A stretch of 64,000 nucleotides of DNA. It comes from Draconibacterium halophilum (GTDB lineage: Bacteria > Bacteroidota > Bacteroidia > Bacteroidales > Prolixibacteraceae). Of the stretch, positions 18,085 through 28,098 are shown piece by piece (the first letter of the stretch is position 1; each line of letters begins with the position of its first letter). The translations under genes were made by a program, and so were the position numbers. Under the pieces are notes generated by a model. That model saw only the letters and a list, made by a program, of their open reading frames with translations, made no database searches and had not been told where the DNA came from. Location of the stretch: the NCBI RefSeq assembly GCF_010448835.1, contig NZ_CP048409.1, positions 3,356,001 to 3,420,000 on the forward strand. Direction: 5' to 3'.

Positions 18085-19776
18085 CTATTTTGCCCACCAT
18101 AGTTTTGTGTCTTGTACATCAGGTCCCTGAATGGCAACTGCTGCATTATAATTATCGCCATTAGTATTAATAACGCCATTACCATAGCGCATTCGCTGTG
18201 GGTAATTTCCGTTAATATCACCAAGTCCAAATATATCTCCATCCTCAACACCGGCTGCAAGCTCGGCAGGATATCCCATATCGCGAACGATTGCCCATGC
18301 TTCAAAACCATCAGTAAATGCAGCAATCCAGCGTTGTGTTGCAATTTTCTCCAGGTTTTCTTCTTCTGTTCCGTTTAACATTGCCATATCTTCCGTAGCT
18401 AAATACGTATCAATATCGGCATCGCTAACATCCCAAAGTTTCATCGCCAAACGAATACCTTCCTGGTATAAGTCTTGTGCGCTTCCTGTACCAATACCGC
18501 GAACAGCAGCCTCGGCCTGCAGGAAATACGCTTCGGCAGAAGACATAATTAATTCCGGACGGATTTCGCCATTGTTCTTTTTATTGATAACTACCTCAGC
18601 TGGTTTCGAGAAGAAATTGTAACGGGCAAAAGAACTCATTTTCCCGTTTAGGCGGGTTGGTTGTCCCACATAGTACATATTTTCAGGCATGGTAACCTCA
18701 ACGCTACCATCTTCAAGTGTTACATCTGTGTAATCAACACCTGCATCCTCCAATATACCCAAAATATATTCTACGCGCATTTCGAAATTCTCCACTTCAG
18801 CGCCTTCTGTAGGCTTTTCAAGTTTATGAGTTCCGCCTACTGCAGGCTGAGCATAAATAGCCAAACGAGGATCGTTATTGTCGCGTAACAAGTCGATCAT
18901 GGTTTTACTCATTGTCCAGTCTGAACCGGCACCAAAGTTATACCAAACATCTCCGTAACAGGCACTTCCCCACTGCGAGATCTCTTCGTCTTTTTGCATT
19001 AGCACGTTATCGCTTTCGCCATCAAGTAATTCAGCATTTAATGCCGACGAAACTGCAGTTTGAGCGAAATCGGCACCTGGTGCACCGTAAGCTCTCATTC
19101 CAATGCGAAGTTTTAAGGTGTTTGCCAAACGTTTCCACTTTTGCAAGTCGCCACCACAATAAATATCATTATCGCCAACATCGTCAACCGCTACACCGGT
19201 GGCAGTAGCATCGCCAATAGTAGCAATGGCTTCATCCAACTCTGTAATAATTCCCTGGTAAATTGCTCTTTGTTCATCAAACTTAGGAAGTACAATATCA
19301 GGATTTGTTGCTTCCGAGTATGGAATCATTCCAAAAACATCGGAAAACATCTGAAAGTACAAACCTTTGGTAATTTGACCAATAGCGTACATGTATTCAT
19401 TTTCAAACTCACCACCTGGTGCAGTAAGTTTCATAAAATTATCAAGGCTACCAACGTAACCCGACAACCAGTCCCAGGCTGCATCAGTGTAACCACTGTT
19501 GTAGGCATATCCCAACTCATCCGACCACCAGCTGCTGCTGTGTCCGAAACATATCTGACCTGAATAACGGTCGGTATGTATTATGTGTGCACGCCAGTAA
19601 GGATAACGGTCGGGCGCATATAAACGATACTGAGGAGTCGTTAAAAAGTATTTCGCACTCACCTCATCAACCGTAAATGAATCCGGTTTTGTATTGATTT
19701 CGTTGAAATCATCGGTACAATTGCTCAGCAAAAATACCGCTATAAACATTACGAATATTTTTAATATATTTTTCAT
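18085..19776 (-). CDS. SusD/RagB-like outer membrane lipoprotein (SusD-like_2 type)
   Basis: 563 residues. Signal peptide with lipobox LLSNC at about residue 20. The start of the mature chain, DDFNEINTKPDSFTVDEV, and the helical TPR-like blocks (MYAIGQITKGLYFQMFSDVFGMIPYSEA) are typical of the SusD-like family that caps a SusC channel and binds the glycan or peptide at the cell surface. The C-terminal part contains RWIAAFTDGFEAWAIVRDMGYP. Its start lies 14 bp after the susC stop, as expected for a SusC/D pair, and a strong terminator follows. Confidence 0.95.
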   Translation of the reverse strand: MKNILKIFVMFIAVFLLSNCTDDFNEINTKPDSFTVDEVSAKYFLTTPQYRLYAPDRYPYWRAHIIHTDRYSGQICFGHSSSWWSDELGYAYNSGYTDAAWDWLSGYVGSLDNFMKLTAPGGEFENEYMYAIGQITKGLYFQMFSDVFGMIPYSEATNPDIVLPKFDEQRAIYQGIITELDEAIATIGDATATGVAVDDVGDNDIYCGGDLQKWKRLANTLKLRIGMRAYGAPGADFAQTAVSSALNAELLDGESDNVLMQKDEEISQWGSACYGDVWYNFGAGSDWTMSKTMIDLLRDNNDPRLAIYAQPAVGGTHKLEKPTEGAEVENFEMRVEYILGILEDAGVDYTDVTLEDGSVEVTMPENMYYVGQPTRLNGKMSSFARYNFFSKPAEVVINKKNNGEIRPELIMSSAEAYFLQAEAAVRGIGTGSAQDLYQEGIRLAMKLWDVSDADIDTYLATEDMAMLNGTEEENLEKIATQRWIAAFTDGFEAWAIVRDMGYPAELAAGVEDGDIFGLGDINGNYPQRMRYGNGVINTNGDNYNAAVAIQGPDVQDTKLWWAK

Positions 19777-19790
19777 TTTGCCGGTCCTCC

Positions 19791-22700
19791 TTAAAATTTA
19801 ATGTTTACGTTGAATCCGATACTTCTTGCAGTTGGTAAGTTGTACGACAAAATACCCTGTCCGTTGTTACCTGTTCCAAGGCTCGATTCCGGATCAACAT
19901 GAGGAATGTCCTTATAGATAAAGAACAAGTTACGTCCAACCAAACCTATAGTAGCCCCCTGAATAAAGGTATCTCGAATTAACGACTGTGGCACTTTGTA
20001 CGACAGTACCAATTCGCGCAAACGAACGTTGGTTTGATCGAACAAATATTCTGAAGCAATTCCTGAAACCGACGACCAGTAATCCTGGGCGCTAATTTCA
20101 GTAGTGTTCTGTGTATAAGAACCATCGTCTTGAAGTACTACTCCGTCAACAAGAATACCTTCTTCACGATATTGAAGTGTTTCTTCTACCACACCACTGC
20201 TAACCAGCGCTGCATTGGTTTGTGAATAAATCTTTCCACCAATACGTGCATCAATCAGGAAGCGCAATGAAACGTCTTTATAAGTAAAGGTATTAGTAAA
20301 ACCGGCAGTCCAGTCGGGCTGCGAGTTACCAAGATATACCTTATCGGTTGAAGCCTGCGGACGACCATTGGCATCTACCACAATCTGTCCGGCGTCATTA
20401 GTTCTCCAGGTAGTTCCGTATAAATCACCGTAACCTCCACCTACAGTTGCCTGTAAACGAATATTTCCTGAGTTTGACTCATTGAAAACATAGCTATCAA
20501 GATCTTCAGTAAGCTCAACGAGTTTATTGTTGTTTTTAGAGAAGTTGAAACTTGTTTCCCAGCTAAAATCACCTGTTTTTACAGGAATACCTCCTACAAG
20601 TAATTCAACACCTTTATTGCTTGTTTCACCAATGTTTTCAAGGAAGTAAGAATAACCTGTTGAAGAAGGAACCGGCACATTAAAAATCTGGTCGGTAGTT
20701 TTTATATTATACCACGAGAAATCGAAGAATAAGCGATTATTGAACATACTTGCTTCCATACCAATTTCGAACGAAGCAATATTCTCAGGTAATAAATCCT
20801 CATTTGGTTTTGTTGAAGGACGCGACAACTGAGTTAATCCCAGGTAACCATCGTTAGCCAGGTTATAATAAGGATACAACTGATAAGGACTTGTATCGTT
20901 ACCTACATTTGCCCAGCTTGAACGTACTTTTAGTAAATTAAATATCTCTTCATCAGGATCGATAAAATCATTCAGCAATAATGAACCAGTTACTGATGGA
21001 TAGAAGTACGAGCGATTGTCTTCAGGTAAAGTCGACGACCAGTCGTTTCGACCGGTAACGTCCAGGTAAGCAAAGTCGCGATATGATACCGATGCCTGGA
21101 AGTACAATGAGTTAACCTCTTTCTCCCTTAACGGAGTATAGCTTGGTGTTTGAGTTACCGCATTAGCAACTGTTGCACGACTTGGTATTTTAAAATCTTC
21201 ACCATAAATACTTTGGTATTCGTATGTACGATACGAGTGGTTACCACCGGCATTTACCGACAGATTGAAGTCAGGAGTAAGATCTTTGTTAAACATCAGC
21301 AGGAAGTCGGCATTTGTTTCCGTTACCCGTGTATTGCTGAATGTTAAACGACCACTTGTATAAAAATGGTGACCCGGCTGATTAACAGATTCTGATTTCA
21401 TGATCGTTACATCGGTTCCCACTCTTGCAAAAGCCGATAACCATGGAGCAATCTCGTAATTTAATTTACCAAATCCGAGAACACGCTCTCTTCTGTCATT
21501 TCTCATATCGTTATACAGCATCCAGTAAGGATTGGCTCCCAATGCACCGTATGAGATTGAGTTCAACGACTCTTCAGGATTTTGATAGGTTTTCAGATCT
21601 TCAATATCCACGTTACGAGGCATATCGTATACATATGCCAAAATACCTTCCGATCCCTGGTTTGCTGCATTGTTAAGTTCTTGCCAGAAATAAGTTGCCT
21701 TAGCATCAAGCGTTAATTTATCATTTAAATCAACTACTCCACGCAGGTTAAAGTTGTGGCTTTTTAGATCTGAATTCGGGATCATCGACTCCGTTTTGTT
21801 ATTGGTGTACGAAAAACGAATTGAATGACTCTCGCCGGCACCGGCAATCGCAACCGAATTAATGTATTTTGCACCTGTCTGGAAGAAATCTTCAACATTA
21901 TTTGGCATCGCCGAATAAGGTCGTTCTACGCCGGTGTAATACATCTGGCTGCTGCCGTCAAGTCGTTGTCCCCACGAGCCGGTTGAGTTTTTCAAATCTT
22001 CAACATTACCGGGTACGTTGCCCTGGCTACCCTGACCGTACTCGTTCTGATAGTCGGGAAGTAACATTGGGTTGTCGAAGGTAATGTTCGAGTTTACAGA
22101 GATTCCCAAACCTTTTCCTTTTGTACCCTTTTTAGTAGTAATTAAAAGTACACCGTTACCTGCACGCGAACCATACAATGCCGCTGCGTTTGGTCCTTTC
22201 AGTACCGAGATCGACTCAATGTCGTCGGGGTTGATATCGGTTATACCACCGCCGGTTACCGTACTGCTATAAACGCTACCACCACTATTCGATCCGGTTG
22301 CATCAATAGGAACACCATCAACAACAATTAATGGCTGGTTGTTACCTGTAATCGAGTTGTTACCCCTGATGATTACACGCGAACCACTACCCGGGCTACC
22401 TGAACCTTGTGTTACAACAACACCGGCCACTTTACCCACTAATGAGTTGGCAGGGTTATGGTCTTTAACAACAGAAATGTCGTCGCCACCAACTTCGGTT
22501 ACTGCATAACCCAACGATTTCTTTTCTTTGGAAATACCCAAAGCGGTAACAACAACTTCTTCCAGGCCAATTTGGCTCTGGGCCATTATTACGTCAATTG
22601 TTGAGCGGCCGTTAACGGCTTCTTCCACCTTTTGCATTCCTACAAAAGAAAATTCGATGGTTGCATCGTCAGCAACAGAAATAGTATACACACCATCAAT

Positions 22701-22859
22701 ATCGGTGATTGTACCATTAGATGTTCCCGATTCAATTACTGAGACTCCGGGAATCCCGAGGCCATCATCTCCGGTAACTGTCCCAGTCACCGTTTGCTGC
22801 GCGTATGCACTACCTAGTAATGCAAAGCACATTCCTAAAATCAAAAAAATCTTTCGCAT
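19791..22859 (-). CDS. SusC/RagA-like TonB-dependent outer membrane transporter
   Basis: 1022 residues from ATG 22859, which gives a normal signal peptide (RKIFLILGMCFALLGSAYAQ). In order: a carboxypeptidase-regulatory-like domain (VTGTVTGDDGLGIPGVSVIESG, ~22-100), the TonB-box-like EEVVVTALGI, the plug domain with NSLVGKVAGVVVTQG and PLIVVDGVPID, and a 22-strand barrel ending SIGFNVNIKF. It imports an oligosaccharide or other large substrate using TonB energy with its SusD partner. It follows the ROK regulator by 43 bp. The open frame upstream of 22859 overlaps the regulator and is not used. Confidence 0.96.
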   Translation of the reverse strand: MRKIFLILGMCFALLGSAYAQQTVTGTVTGDDGLGIPGVSVIESGTSNGTITDIDGVYTISVADDATIEFSFVGMQKVEEAVNGRSTIDVIMAQSQIGLEEVVVTALGISKEKKSLGYAVTEVGGDDISVVKDHNPANSLVGKVAGVVVTQGSGSPGSGSRVIIRGNNSITGNNQPLIVVDGVPIDATGSNSGGSVYSSTVTGGGITDINPDDIESISVLKGPNAAALYGSRAGNGVLLITTKKGTKGKGLGISVNSNITFDNPMLLPDYQNEYGQGSQGNVPGNVEDLKNSTGSWGQRLDGSSQMYYTGVERPYSAMPNNVEDFFQTGAKYINSVAIAGAGESHSIRFSYTNNKTESMIPNSDLKSHNFNLRGVVDLNDKLTLDAKATYFWQELNNAANQGSEGILAYVYDMPRNVDIEDLKTYQNPEESLNSISYGALGANPYWMLYNDMRNDRRERVLGFGKLNYEIAPWLSAFARVGTDVTIMKSESVNQPGHHFYTSGRLTFSNTRVTETNADFLLMFNKDLTPDFNLSVNAGGNHSYRTYEYQSIYGEDFKIPSRATVANAVTQTPSYTPLREKEVNSLYFQASVSYRDFAYLDVTGRNDWSSTLPEDNRSYFYPSVTGSLLLNDFIDPDEEIFNLLKVRSSWANVGNDTSPYQLYPYYNLANDGYLGLTQLSRPSTKPNEDLLPENIASFEIGMEASMFNNRLFFDFSWYNIKTTDQIFNVPVPSSTGYSYFLENIGETSNKGVELLVGGIPVKTGDFSWETSFNFSKNNNKLVELTEDLDSYVFNESNSGNIRLQATVGGGYGDLYGTTWRTNDAGQIVVDANGRPQASTDKVYLGNSQPDWTAGFTNTFTYKDVSLRFLIDARIGGKIYSQTNAALVSSGVVEETLQYREEGILVDGVVLQDDGSYTQNTTEISAQDYWSSVSGIASEYLFDQTNVRLRELVLSYKVPQSLIRDTFIQGATIGLVGRNLFFIYKDIPHVDPESSLGTGNNGQGILSYNLPTARSIGFNVNIKF

Positions 22860-22902
22860 AGATTTTGAATTTAAATGAACTAGAAATAGATTAATACTTA
22901 AA

Positions 22903-24129
22903 TTATTTATACATATCGCTAAAAAGTTTTTGAAAAAGTTTTGCTGTAATTCCCAACAACCCGGACTGTTCCCAATTATCGGAAATAACAATTTCAATAT
23001 TGCCTGATATTTGTTCCAAACAGTGCTGATTAATTGCTTGCTGAATAGGTGTAAGAATGTATTGGTTGGCACGCGATACAATTCCTCCTATAACAATTAT
23101 GTCAGGATTTAATAACTGAATGGTATTTGATAATGCTTTTCCCAAAGCCTGGCCAATGTCGTTTAAAAGTTCTATGGCCAGTTCATCTCCGAGCTTTGCT
23201 GCGTCGATAACATCTTCGGGTTGAAGTTCTTCTATTTTATGCTGAAACCGATTGGTTAGTTGTGATATTTTTCCTTCTTTAATGGCTTCTTTGGCGCGCT
23301 TAATTAATACACTTGCAGAAACCACTGTCTCTAAACAACCTCGTTTACCACAAATACACAGGTCGCCATCTTCGTTATACTTGGTGTGCGAAAGCTCCCC
23401 TGCAAAACCGGTTGAACCGTTATACAGTTTACCACCTAAAATAAGCCCGATTCCCAGGCCCCAGTTCCAATTTATAATAACGGCATCGTTATGGTCTTTG
23501 GCAGCTCCAAAAACAAACTCACCGTAAGCTTCCATGCGGGCATCGTTATTCACATAAACCATTTTACCGAATCTCATTGTTAAACGTTCGGCAACATTTC
23601 TAAAAGCTTCCTCTTTTATCGTAAAGTTTATTCCGTTTATTGAATCTACCAAACCCGGCATGGCCATTCCCACTGCAAATACTCTATTATAATCAATGTC
23701 ATTATCGACCAGTATTTGGCGGGCTTCAGCGTATAGTTTGTCAACAAGATTTACATCATCAATGGAAGTTCCAACAACGGTAACCGGTGCAACAAGTTCG
23801 TTATGCGAATTATAAACACCTATTTTTCCTTTAAAACGTCCCAATTCACACGAAATAACAAAAATACTATCGCGCTTTAAACCAAATAAGGTGGGACGTC
23901 TTCCTCCTTTCGACTCGCCACTTCCCCGAACTTCAACAAGCTTGCTCCCTCCAAGATCTTTTAATAAAGAAATGGCTGTTGGTAAACTAACTCCTATTTG
24001 TTTTGAAAGATAGGTTGCTGAAAGCGTATCATTCTCATATAAAAGACTTAAAATCTTCTTTTTCCGACGATAATTTTTCAAGGCATTGCCGGTAAGTTTC
24101 TTATCTTTTATATTTTCAAGAAGGATCAT
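22903..24129 (-). CDS. ROK family transcriptional regulator
   Basis: 408 residues. N-terminal winged helix-turn-helix (about 15-75: RKKKILSLLYENDTLSATYLSKQIGVSLPTAISLLKDL) followed by a ROK sugar-binding domain. The ROK zinc motif is complete: ELSHTKYNEDGDLCICGKRGCLE. The nucleotide-site loop reads NWNWGLGIGLILGG rather than the usual GTGIGGGI, which suggests binding of a sugar without kinase activity, as in NagC/Mlc/XylR. It is the first gene of an operon with susC and susD and so probably controls them in response to a sugar from the imported glycan. Length fits the NagC type. Confidence 0.93.
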   Translation of the reverse strand: MILLENIKDKKLTGNALKNYRRKKKILSLLYENDTLSATYLSKQIGVSLPTAISLLKDLGGSKLVEVRGSGESKGGRRPTLFGLKRDSIFVISCELGRFKGKIGVYNSHNELVAPVTVVGTSIDDVNLVDKLYAEARQILVDNDIDYNRVFAVGMAMPGLVDSINGINFTIKEEAFRNVAERLTMRFGKMVYVNNDARMEAYGEFVFGAAKDHNDAVIINWNWGLGIGLILGGKLYNGSTGFAGELSHTKYNEDGDLCICGKRGCLETVVSASVLIKRAKEAIKEGKISQLTNRFQHKIEELQPEDVIDAAKLGDELAIELLNDIGQALGKALSNTIQLLNPDIIVIGGIVSRANQYILTPIQQAINQHCLEQISGNIEIVISDNWEQSGLLGITAKLFQKLFSDMYK

Positions 24130-24186
24130 TTTAAAATAGTCTAGTTAAGTAATTCTAATGCAATTTAAAGAAATTTTTAAATCAAA

Positions 24187-24200
24187 AACAAATGTTTGTT
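24187..24200. promoter_or_regulatory. Inverted repeat upstream of the ROK operon (candidate operator)
   Basis: AACAAA-TG-TTTGTT, two 6-base inverted arms around a 2-base centre, centred 64 nt upstream of the ROK ATG. AT-rich inverted repeats are usual for ROK regulators, and autoregulation is common. No strong -33/-7 pair was found nearby. Confidence 0.3.
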
Positions 24201-24320
24201 AATTATTTTAATAAGTCGGTGCTGATTACAAAAATTGTTCGCACTATAACATCAATAAATAAAGTATTCAAGTATATTGTACAATAAGGTGCCGCTAAAA
24301 CAGGGACCGTCTGTTTGTGT

Positions 24321-24335
24321 TTAACGTTAATTAAC
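24321..24335. promoter_or_regulatory. Overlapping palindromes in the divergent gap
   Basis: TTAACGTTAA (24321-24330) and GTTAATTAAC (24326-24335) are two overlapping perfect 10-base palindromes in the 262-bp region between the divergent ROK gene and the POTRA/Omp85 gene. The rest of this AT-rich gap shows no gene. A regulator site is possible but unproven. Confidence 0.25.
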
Positions 24336-24391
24336 AGTACCAATTAAAAACAATAAATAATAAAATCATTACTTTCAGAAAACTTATTTAT

Positions 24392-26263
24392 TTGCACAAG
24401 TATAAAAGGGATACATTGAAGTTGAAGGCGCTTTTAAAAAATATTTTATTATTGTTGCTTCTGATGACGGGCACAACGGTGAGCGCACAGATACCACCAC
24501 TCGACACCTCGATAGTTATCCAAACACCCAATCTTCAACAGGAACAATTTTATGATACTTTGGAAAACCGAGCCAATCGACGTAAACTTACCGGCTGGCT
24601 GTACGATGCAATAATTACACCTCCCCGCCCCTATGTTGACAAGAAGGCACTGGCACTTGATTATTTTAAGAACTATGAAGGAAAGATTATTGCCGAAATA
24701 AAGATTAATGCACTTGATGTTTTTGGGCCAACTTGCACCGACACAACAAAAAAAGCCGATCATTGGGCTGAGCGTGCTGCCAATAAAATCCACACAAAAT
24801 CGAATTTAAAAACCATTCGCAAACTATTGCTCTTTAAAATTGGCGATAGGCTCAATCCGGAGTTGATGTATGAAAACGAAAGGATTATCAGGGATTTGTC
24901 TTATATAAAAGATGTTCGGATTTATTTAGAACAGGATCCAATCTATCCGGGTTTGGTTAATGTATTGGTTTTAACTAAAGATCGTTTTTCTTTTGGGGTT
25001 TCCGGTGGAGTAAATGGCACCCGTTCAGGAGACATCGAAATTTATAACCGCAATATTTTTGGTGTTGGCCACGAAGTTTCGGTAAAGTTTGTTGGCCATG
25101 TTGAAAAGGAACCATACCTGGGTGTTGAAACCTTTTATACCATTAAAAACATTGCCGGCCGGTTTCTTGATATTCGCCTTGGGTATTTGAATACTTATCG
25201 GCGAGAGGGCTTTGCCATTGATTTTAACAAACCCTTTTTAACACAAAATATAAAGTGGGGTTATGGTGGTTATTCGGCACGCATGTTTCGAACAGACCGG
25301 ATTACAAATAACGATCCGGTTAAAGTGGACGACCCGATGGATCTTTCGGCGAATTACATTTGGGGTGGACGAAGTTTTAATATTAGTCCACGACACGAAA
25401 ATGCTACGGAGCTGGTTGTATCAACAGGCATTAACAACTGGAACTTCTTTGAAAGACCTGCAGTGGCTCCTGAAAATAGTCACTTCTTTTCCAACCATAC
25501 GCTTTATATGATGGGGCTAACCATATCTCAGCGCCGCTATATTCAGGATCAGCTGATATATAGTTACGGAATTACCGAGGATATTCCTGAAGGTTTTAAA
25601 AACGAGTTGATTTATGGCTACGATGCCAATGAATTCGGCGACCGCCACTACCTGCATTTTTTTACTTCCAACGGTAATTTATTGCTGAGCCGAAATGGCT
25701 ATTTATTTACAACCGCAGGAGTTGGAGGTTATTTAAAAGAAGGCCATTTTGAAGAAGGGATGATTTATGGCGATGTCAACTTTATTTCAAAATTACATAC
25801 TGCTGGCAGGAAGCGCGTAAGAACATTTGTCGACCTAAACTATACACTTGGCATTCGTCGTTTCGATATTGAAAACCTGTCACTTGAGGTAAACGATCAT
25901 ATTCGTGGTTTCGACAGCGATATTGCTGTTGGCAAACAACGTTTAAACTTAAAGCTGGAGCATGTGGTTTTTCTGCCCAGGCAGTTTTACAAATTCAATA
26001 TCGCACTATTTGGCTTTGCCGATGTTGGGGCAATTGGCTCAAATAGCGAACTAATTTTTAAACAGGATTATTACACCGGGCTAGGTCTTGGCATTCGTTT
26101 ACACAACGAGAACCTTGTTTTTGAAACGTTCAGGCTACGATTGGCATTCTATCCTTTCCACCCGGATGATGAGAGCTTTATAGGATTTGCTCTCGACGAG
26201 CAATCGAAACAACGATTTATTTCGTTTGAACCCACCGGACCCGAACCTGTGCGTTTTGAATAG
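24392..26263 (+). CDS. POTRA-containing Omp85/BamA-like outer membrane protein
   Basis: About 623 residues. There is no ATG at the front: the likely start is TTG at 24392 or TTG at 24416, either giving a signal peptide (LLKNILLLLLLMTGTTVSAQ). One POTRA-like domain follows at ~90-195 (LKTIRKLLLFKIGDRLNPELMYENERIIRDLSYIKDVRI is the recognisable core), then a beta barrel from RFSFGVSGGVNG to the C-terminus with ENLSLEVNDHIRGFDSDI as an RGF-type loop-6 motif. The family helps insert or export outer membrane proteins; a specific client is not evident. It converges tail-to-tail with the MBOAT gene, 33 bp apart. Confidence 0.82.
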   Translation: MHKYKRDTLKLKALLKNILLLLLLMTGTTVSAQIPPLDTSIVIQTPNLQQEQFYDTLENRANRRKLTGWLYDAIITPPRPYVDKKALALDYFKNYEGKIIAEIKINALDVFGPTCTDTTKKADHWAERAANKIHTKSNLKTIRKLLLFKIGDRLNPELMYENERIIRDLSYIKDVRIYLEQDPIYPGLVNVLVLTKDRFSFGVSGGVNGTRSGDIEIYNRNIFGVGHEVSVKFVGHVEKEPYLGVETFYTIKNIAGRFLDIRLGYLNTYRREGFAIDFNKPFLTQNIKWGYGGYSARMFRTDRITNNDPVKVDDPMDLSANYIWGGRSFNISPRHENATELVVSTGINNWNFFERPAVAPENSHFFSNHTLYMMGLTISQRRYIQDQLIYSYGITEDIPEGFKNELIYGYDANEFGDRHYLHFFTSNGNLLLSRNGYLFTTAGVGGYLKEGHFEEGMIYGDVNFISKLHTAGRKRVRTFVDLNYTLGIRRFDIENLSLEVNDHIRGFDSDIAVGKQRLNLKLEHVVFLPRQFYKFNIALFGFADVGAIGSNSELIFKQDYYTGLGLGIRLHNENLVFETFRLRLAFYPFHPDDESFIGFALDEQSKQRFISFEPTGPEPVRFE

Positions 26264-26296
26264 ATTTGTTGAAGAAATTAAAATAAAACACCAAGC

Positions 26297-27985
26297 CTAA
26301 AACTGGAAATAGATAAAGGGTTGCATTTCGGCTGATATCGATTGGTAAACAACAATAACGACAACAGCAGAAATTATGGCTTTTACCCACATTGGTGATG
26401 CGATAAACCAGTTTTTTGCCCGGTCTTTTAAATCGTAACTTAGCCAGTGTGTAACAAAACCAAATAACATCATCAGGAACACCCATTTGTAGGCAACAAG
26501 CACCTCGGGTATCATTGAGAGTTTAAGGTCGGTAGCAATTTGATGCAGCATTCCGCGCACAACCTCCATCGACTCGGAGCGGAAGAAAACTCGGGTAAAT
26601 GTGATAAAACTAAAGGTTACAGCTATTTTCCAAATGTTTACAAATCGGTTATTCAGTTTTTCCCACGGACTTATTTTCCGCCAAAATTTGTATATGACTA
26701 ATCCTACTCCATTTAATCCTCCCCAAATAATAAACTGCCACGATGCACCATGCCAAAGTCCGCCGAGCAACATGGTTAGCATTAGGTTAATATTGGTATC
26801 GATATGGCGTTTTATATTAGGGAAGAAATTTGCCAACAAAGCAAATAGCAGCACTAACGCTGCAAATATCGGCACTAAGATCAGCTTCCCAGCCAAAAGC
26901 ACAATAATGGCAAGAATAATTCCGAGGCTCATATAGCTAAACACCGATCCTTCGCGGTTTCCGCCAATGGGAATATATAAATAATCTTTCAGCCACGATG
27001 AAAGCGACATGTGCCAGCGTTTCCAAAAATCAGCAACACTTTTGGCTTTATAGGGCGAATTAAAATTTTGCGGCAACCGGTAGCCCATCAACAGCGCAAC
27101 ACCAATGGCAATATCGGTATAGCCCGAAAAATCGACGTATACCTGCAATGAGTAGCCAAATAATGCCATCAGGTTTTCGAATCCTGAGTGGGTAATCGGA
27201 TCAGAAAAAACCCGATCGACAAAATTTACAGCAATGTAATCACCAATAAATATTTTCTTTATTAATCCTTTCAGAATGATAAAAATTGCCCATCCAAACT
27301 CTGTTTTTGTGAGGCGGTAATCTTCATAAATCTGTTTTACAAATCCCGATGCACGAACAATTGGACCGGCAACCAACTGCGGAAAAAACGACACATAAAA
27401 GCCAAAGTCGACCAAATTGTTTACCGGTTTAGTTTCGCCACGGTACACATCAACCGAGTAGCTTATGGTTTGAAATGTAAAAAACGAAATACCAACAGGT
27501 AACAATATCTGGTTCACCTCGAAATGGGTTCCTGTAGCCTGATTAGCCCACAATGCCAGGTGGTTTATCACCTGCAAATCGCCTCCAAACATTGCATTTA
27601 TACTATCAACAAAGAAATAGGCATATTTAAAATAGGCCAGCAAACCAAGGTTTATGATCACACTGGCGGCAATGAGTAGTTTCCGGATTAACTCATTCTT
27701 CGATTTGTAAATTCCTTTCCCAATAAAAAAGTCGGTTAGCGTGCTGAACAATAGTATAAAGAAGAAAAAACCACTTGATTTGTAATAGAAAAACAAACTC
27801 ACCAGGAATAGATATCCGGCACGAACACTGCGGTTCTTATTCTTATACACCAGCGAATACCCGGCCAATACAAAAGCAAAAAATGCCCAGAAGAAAAAGC
27901 GCGTAAAAATAAGCGGCGCCGATTTGTCGTACAGAAAAATATTCCGTAACAGTTCTTTAATTTCTATTTGTTGTAGTAAATCCAA
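26297..27985 (-). CDS. MBOAT family O-acyltransferase (AlgI/DltB-like)
   Basis: 562-residue polytopic inner-membrane protein with about 10-12 hydrophobic helices. Family blocks are clear: LLPVGISFFTFQTISYSVDVYRG, FFPQLVAGPIVR, SLQVYVDFSGYTDIAIGVALLMG, FWKRWHMSLSSWLKDYLYIPIGG, and the catalytic His in LGGLWHGASWQF. MBOAT proteins of this type pass acetyl (or D-alanyl) groups across the membrane for O-acylation of alginate, peptidoglycan or other envelope polymers. It is the last gene of a minus-strand group after two SGNH proteins, 18 bp after the nearer one. The SGNH partners are the likely periplasmic acyl-transfer or esterase components. Confidence 0.95.
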   Translation of the reverse strand: MDLLQQIEIKELLRNIFLYDKSAPLIFTRFFFWAFFAFVLAGYSLVYKNKNRSVRAGYLFLVSLFFYYKSSGFFFFILLFSTLTDFFIGKGIYKSKNELIRKLLIAASVIINLGLLAYFKYAYFFVDSINAMFGGDLQVINHLALWANQATGTHFEVNQILLPVGISFFTFQTISYSVDVYRGETKPVNNLVDFGFYVSFFPQLVAGPIVRASGFVKQIYEDYRLTKTEFGWAIFIILKGLIKKIFIGDYIAVNFVDRVFSDPITHSGFENLMALFGYSLQVYVDFSGYTDIAIGVALLMGYRLPQNFNSPYKAKSVADFWKRWHMSLSSWLKDYLYIPIGGNREGSVFSYMSLGIILAIIVLLAGKLILVPIFAALVLLFALLANFFPNIKRHIDTNINLMLTMLLGGLWHGASWQFIIWGGLNGVGLVIYKFWRKISPWEKLNNRFVNIWKIAVTFSFITFTRVFFRSESMEVVRGMLHQIATDLKLSMIPEVLVAYKWVFLMMLFGFVTHWLSYDLKDRAKNWFIASPMWVKAIISAVVVIVVYQSISAEMQPFIYFQF

Positions 27986-28001
27986 GTAGTTCTAGTTATC
28001 A

Positions 28002-28098
28002 TGTCATTTCGAAGTCTGCCTGCCGGTAGGTCGGGAGTCAAGCGACTGAGAAATCTGCCTGTTTAAGCTCCGTTCTCTTCCTTCTTCCTCGAAATGAC
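28002..28098. repeat. Dispersed palindromic repeat, TGTCATTTCGA type (copy 2), overlapping a coding end
   Basis: A 97-bp copy with TGTCATTTCGA at the low end and TCGAAATGAC at 28089-28098. It contains GACTGAGAAATCTGCC and a small hairpin CTGCCTGCCGGTAGG. The element supplies the last ~31 codons and the stop codon of the SGNH gene on the minus strand. Confidence 0.85.

Noticed and set aside
22860..23081. N-terminal extension of SusC
   Set aside because: It overlaps the ROK coding sequence; a proper signal peptide starts at 22859.
26264..26296. Terminator between the convergent Omp85-like and MBOAT genes
   Set aside because: Only 33 bp and no stem-loop seen.
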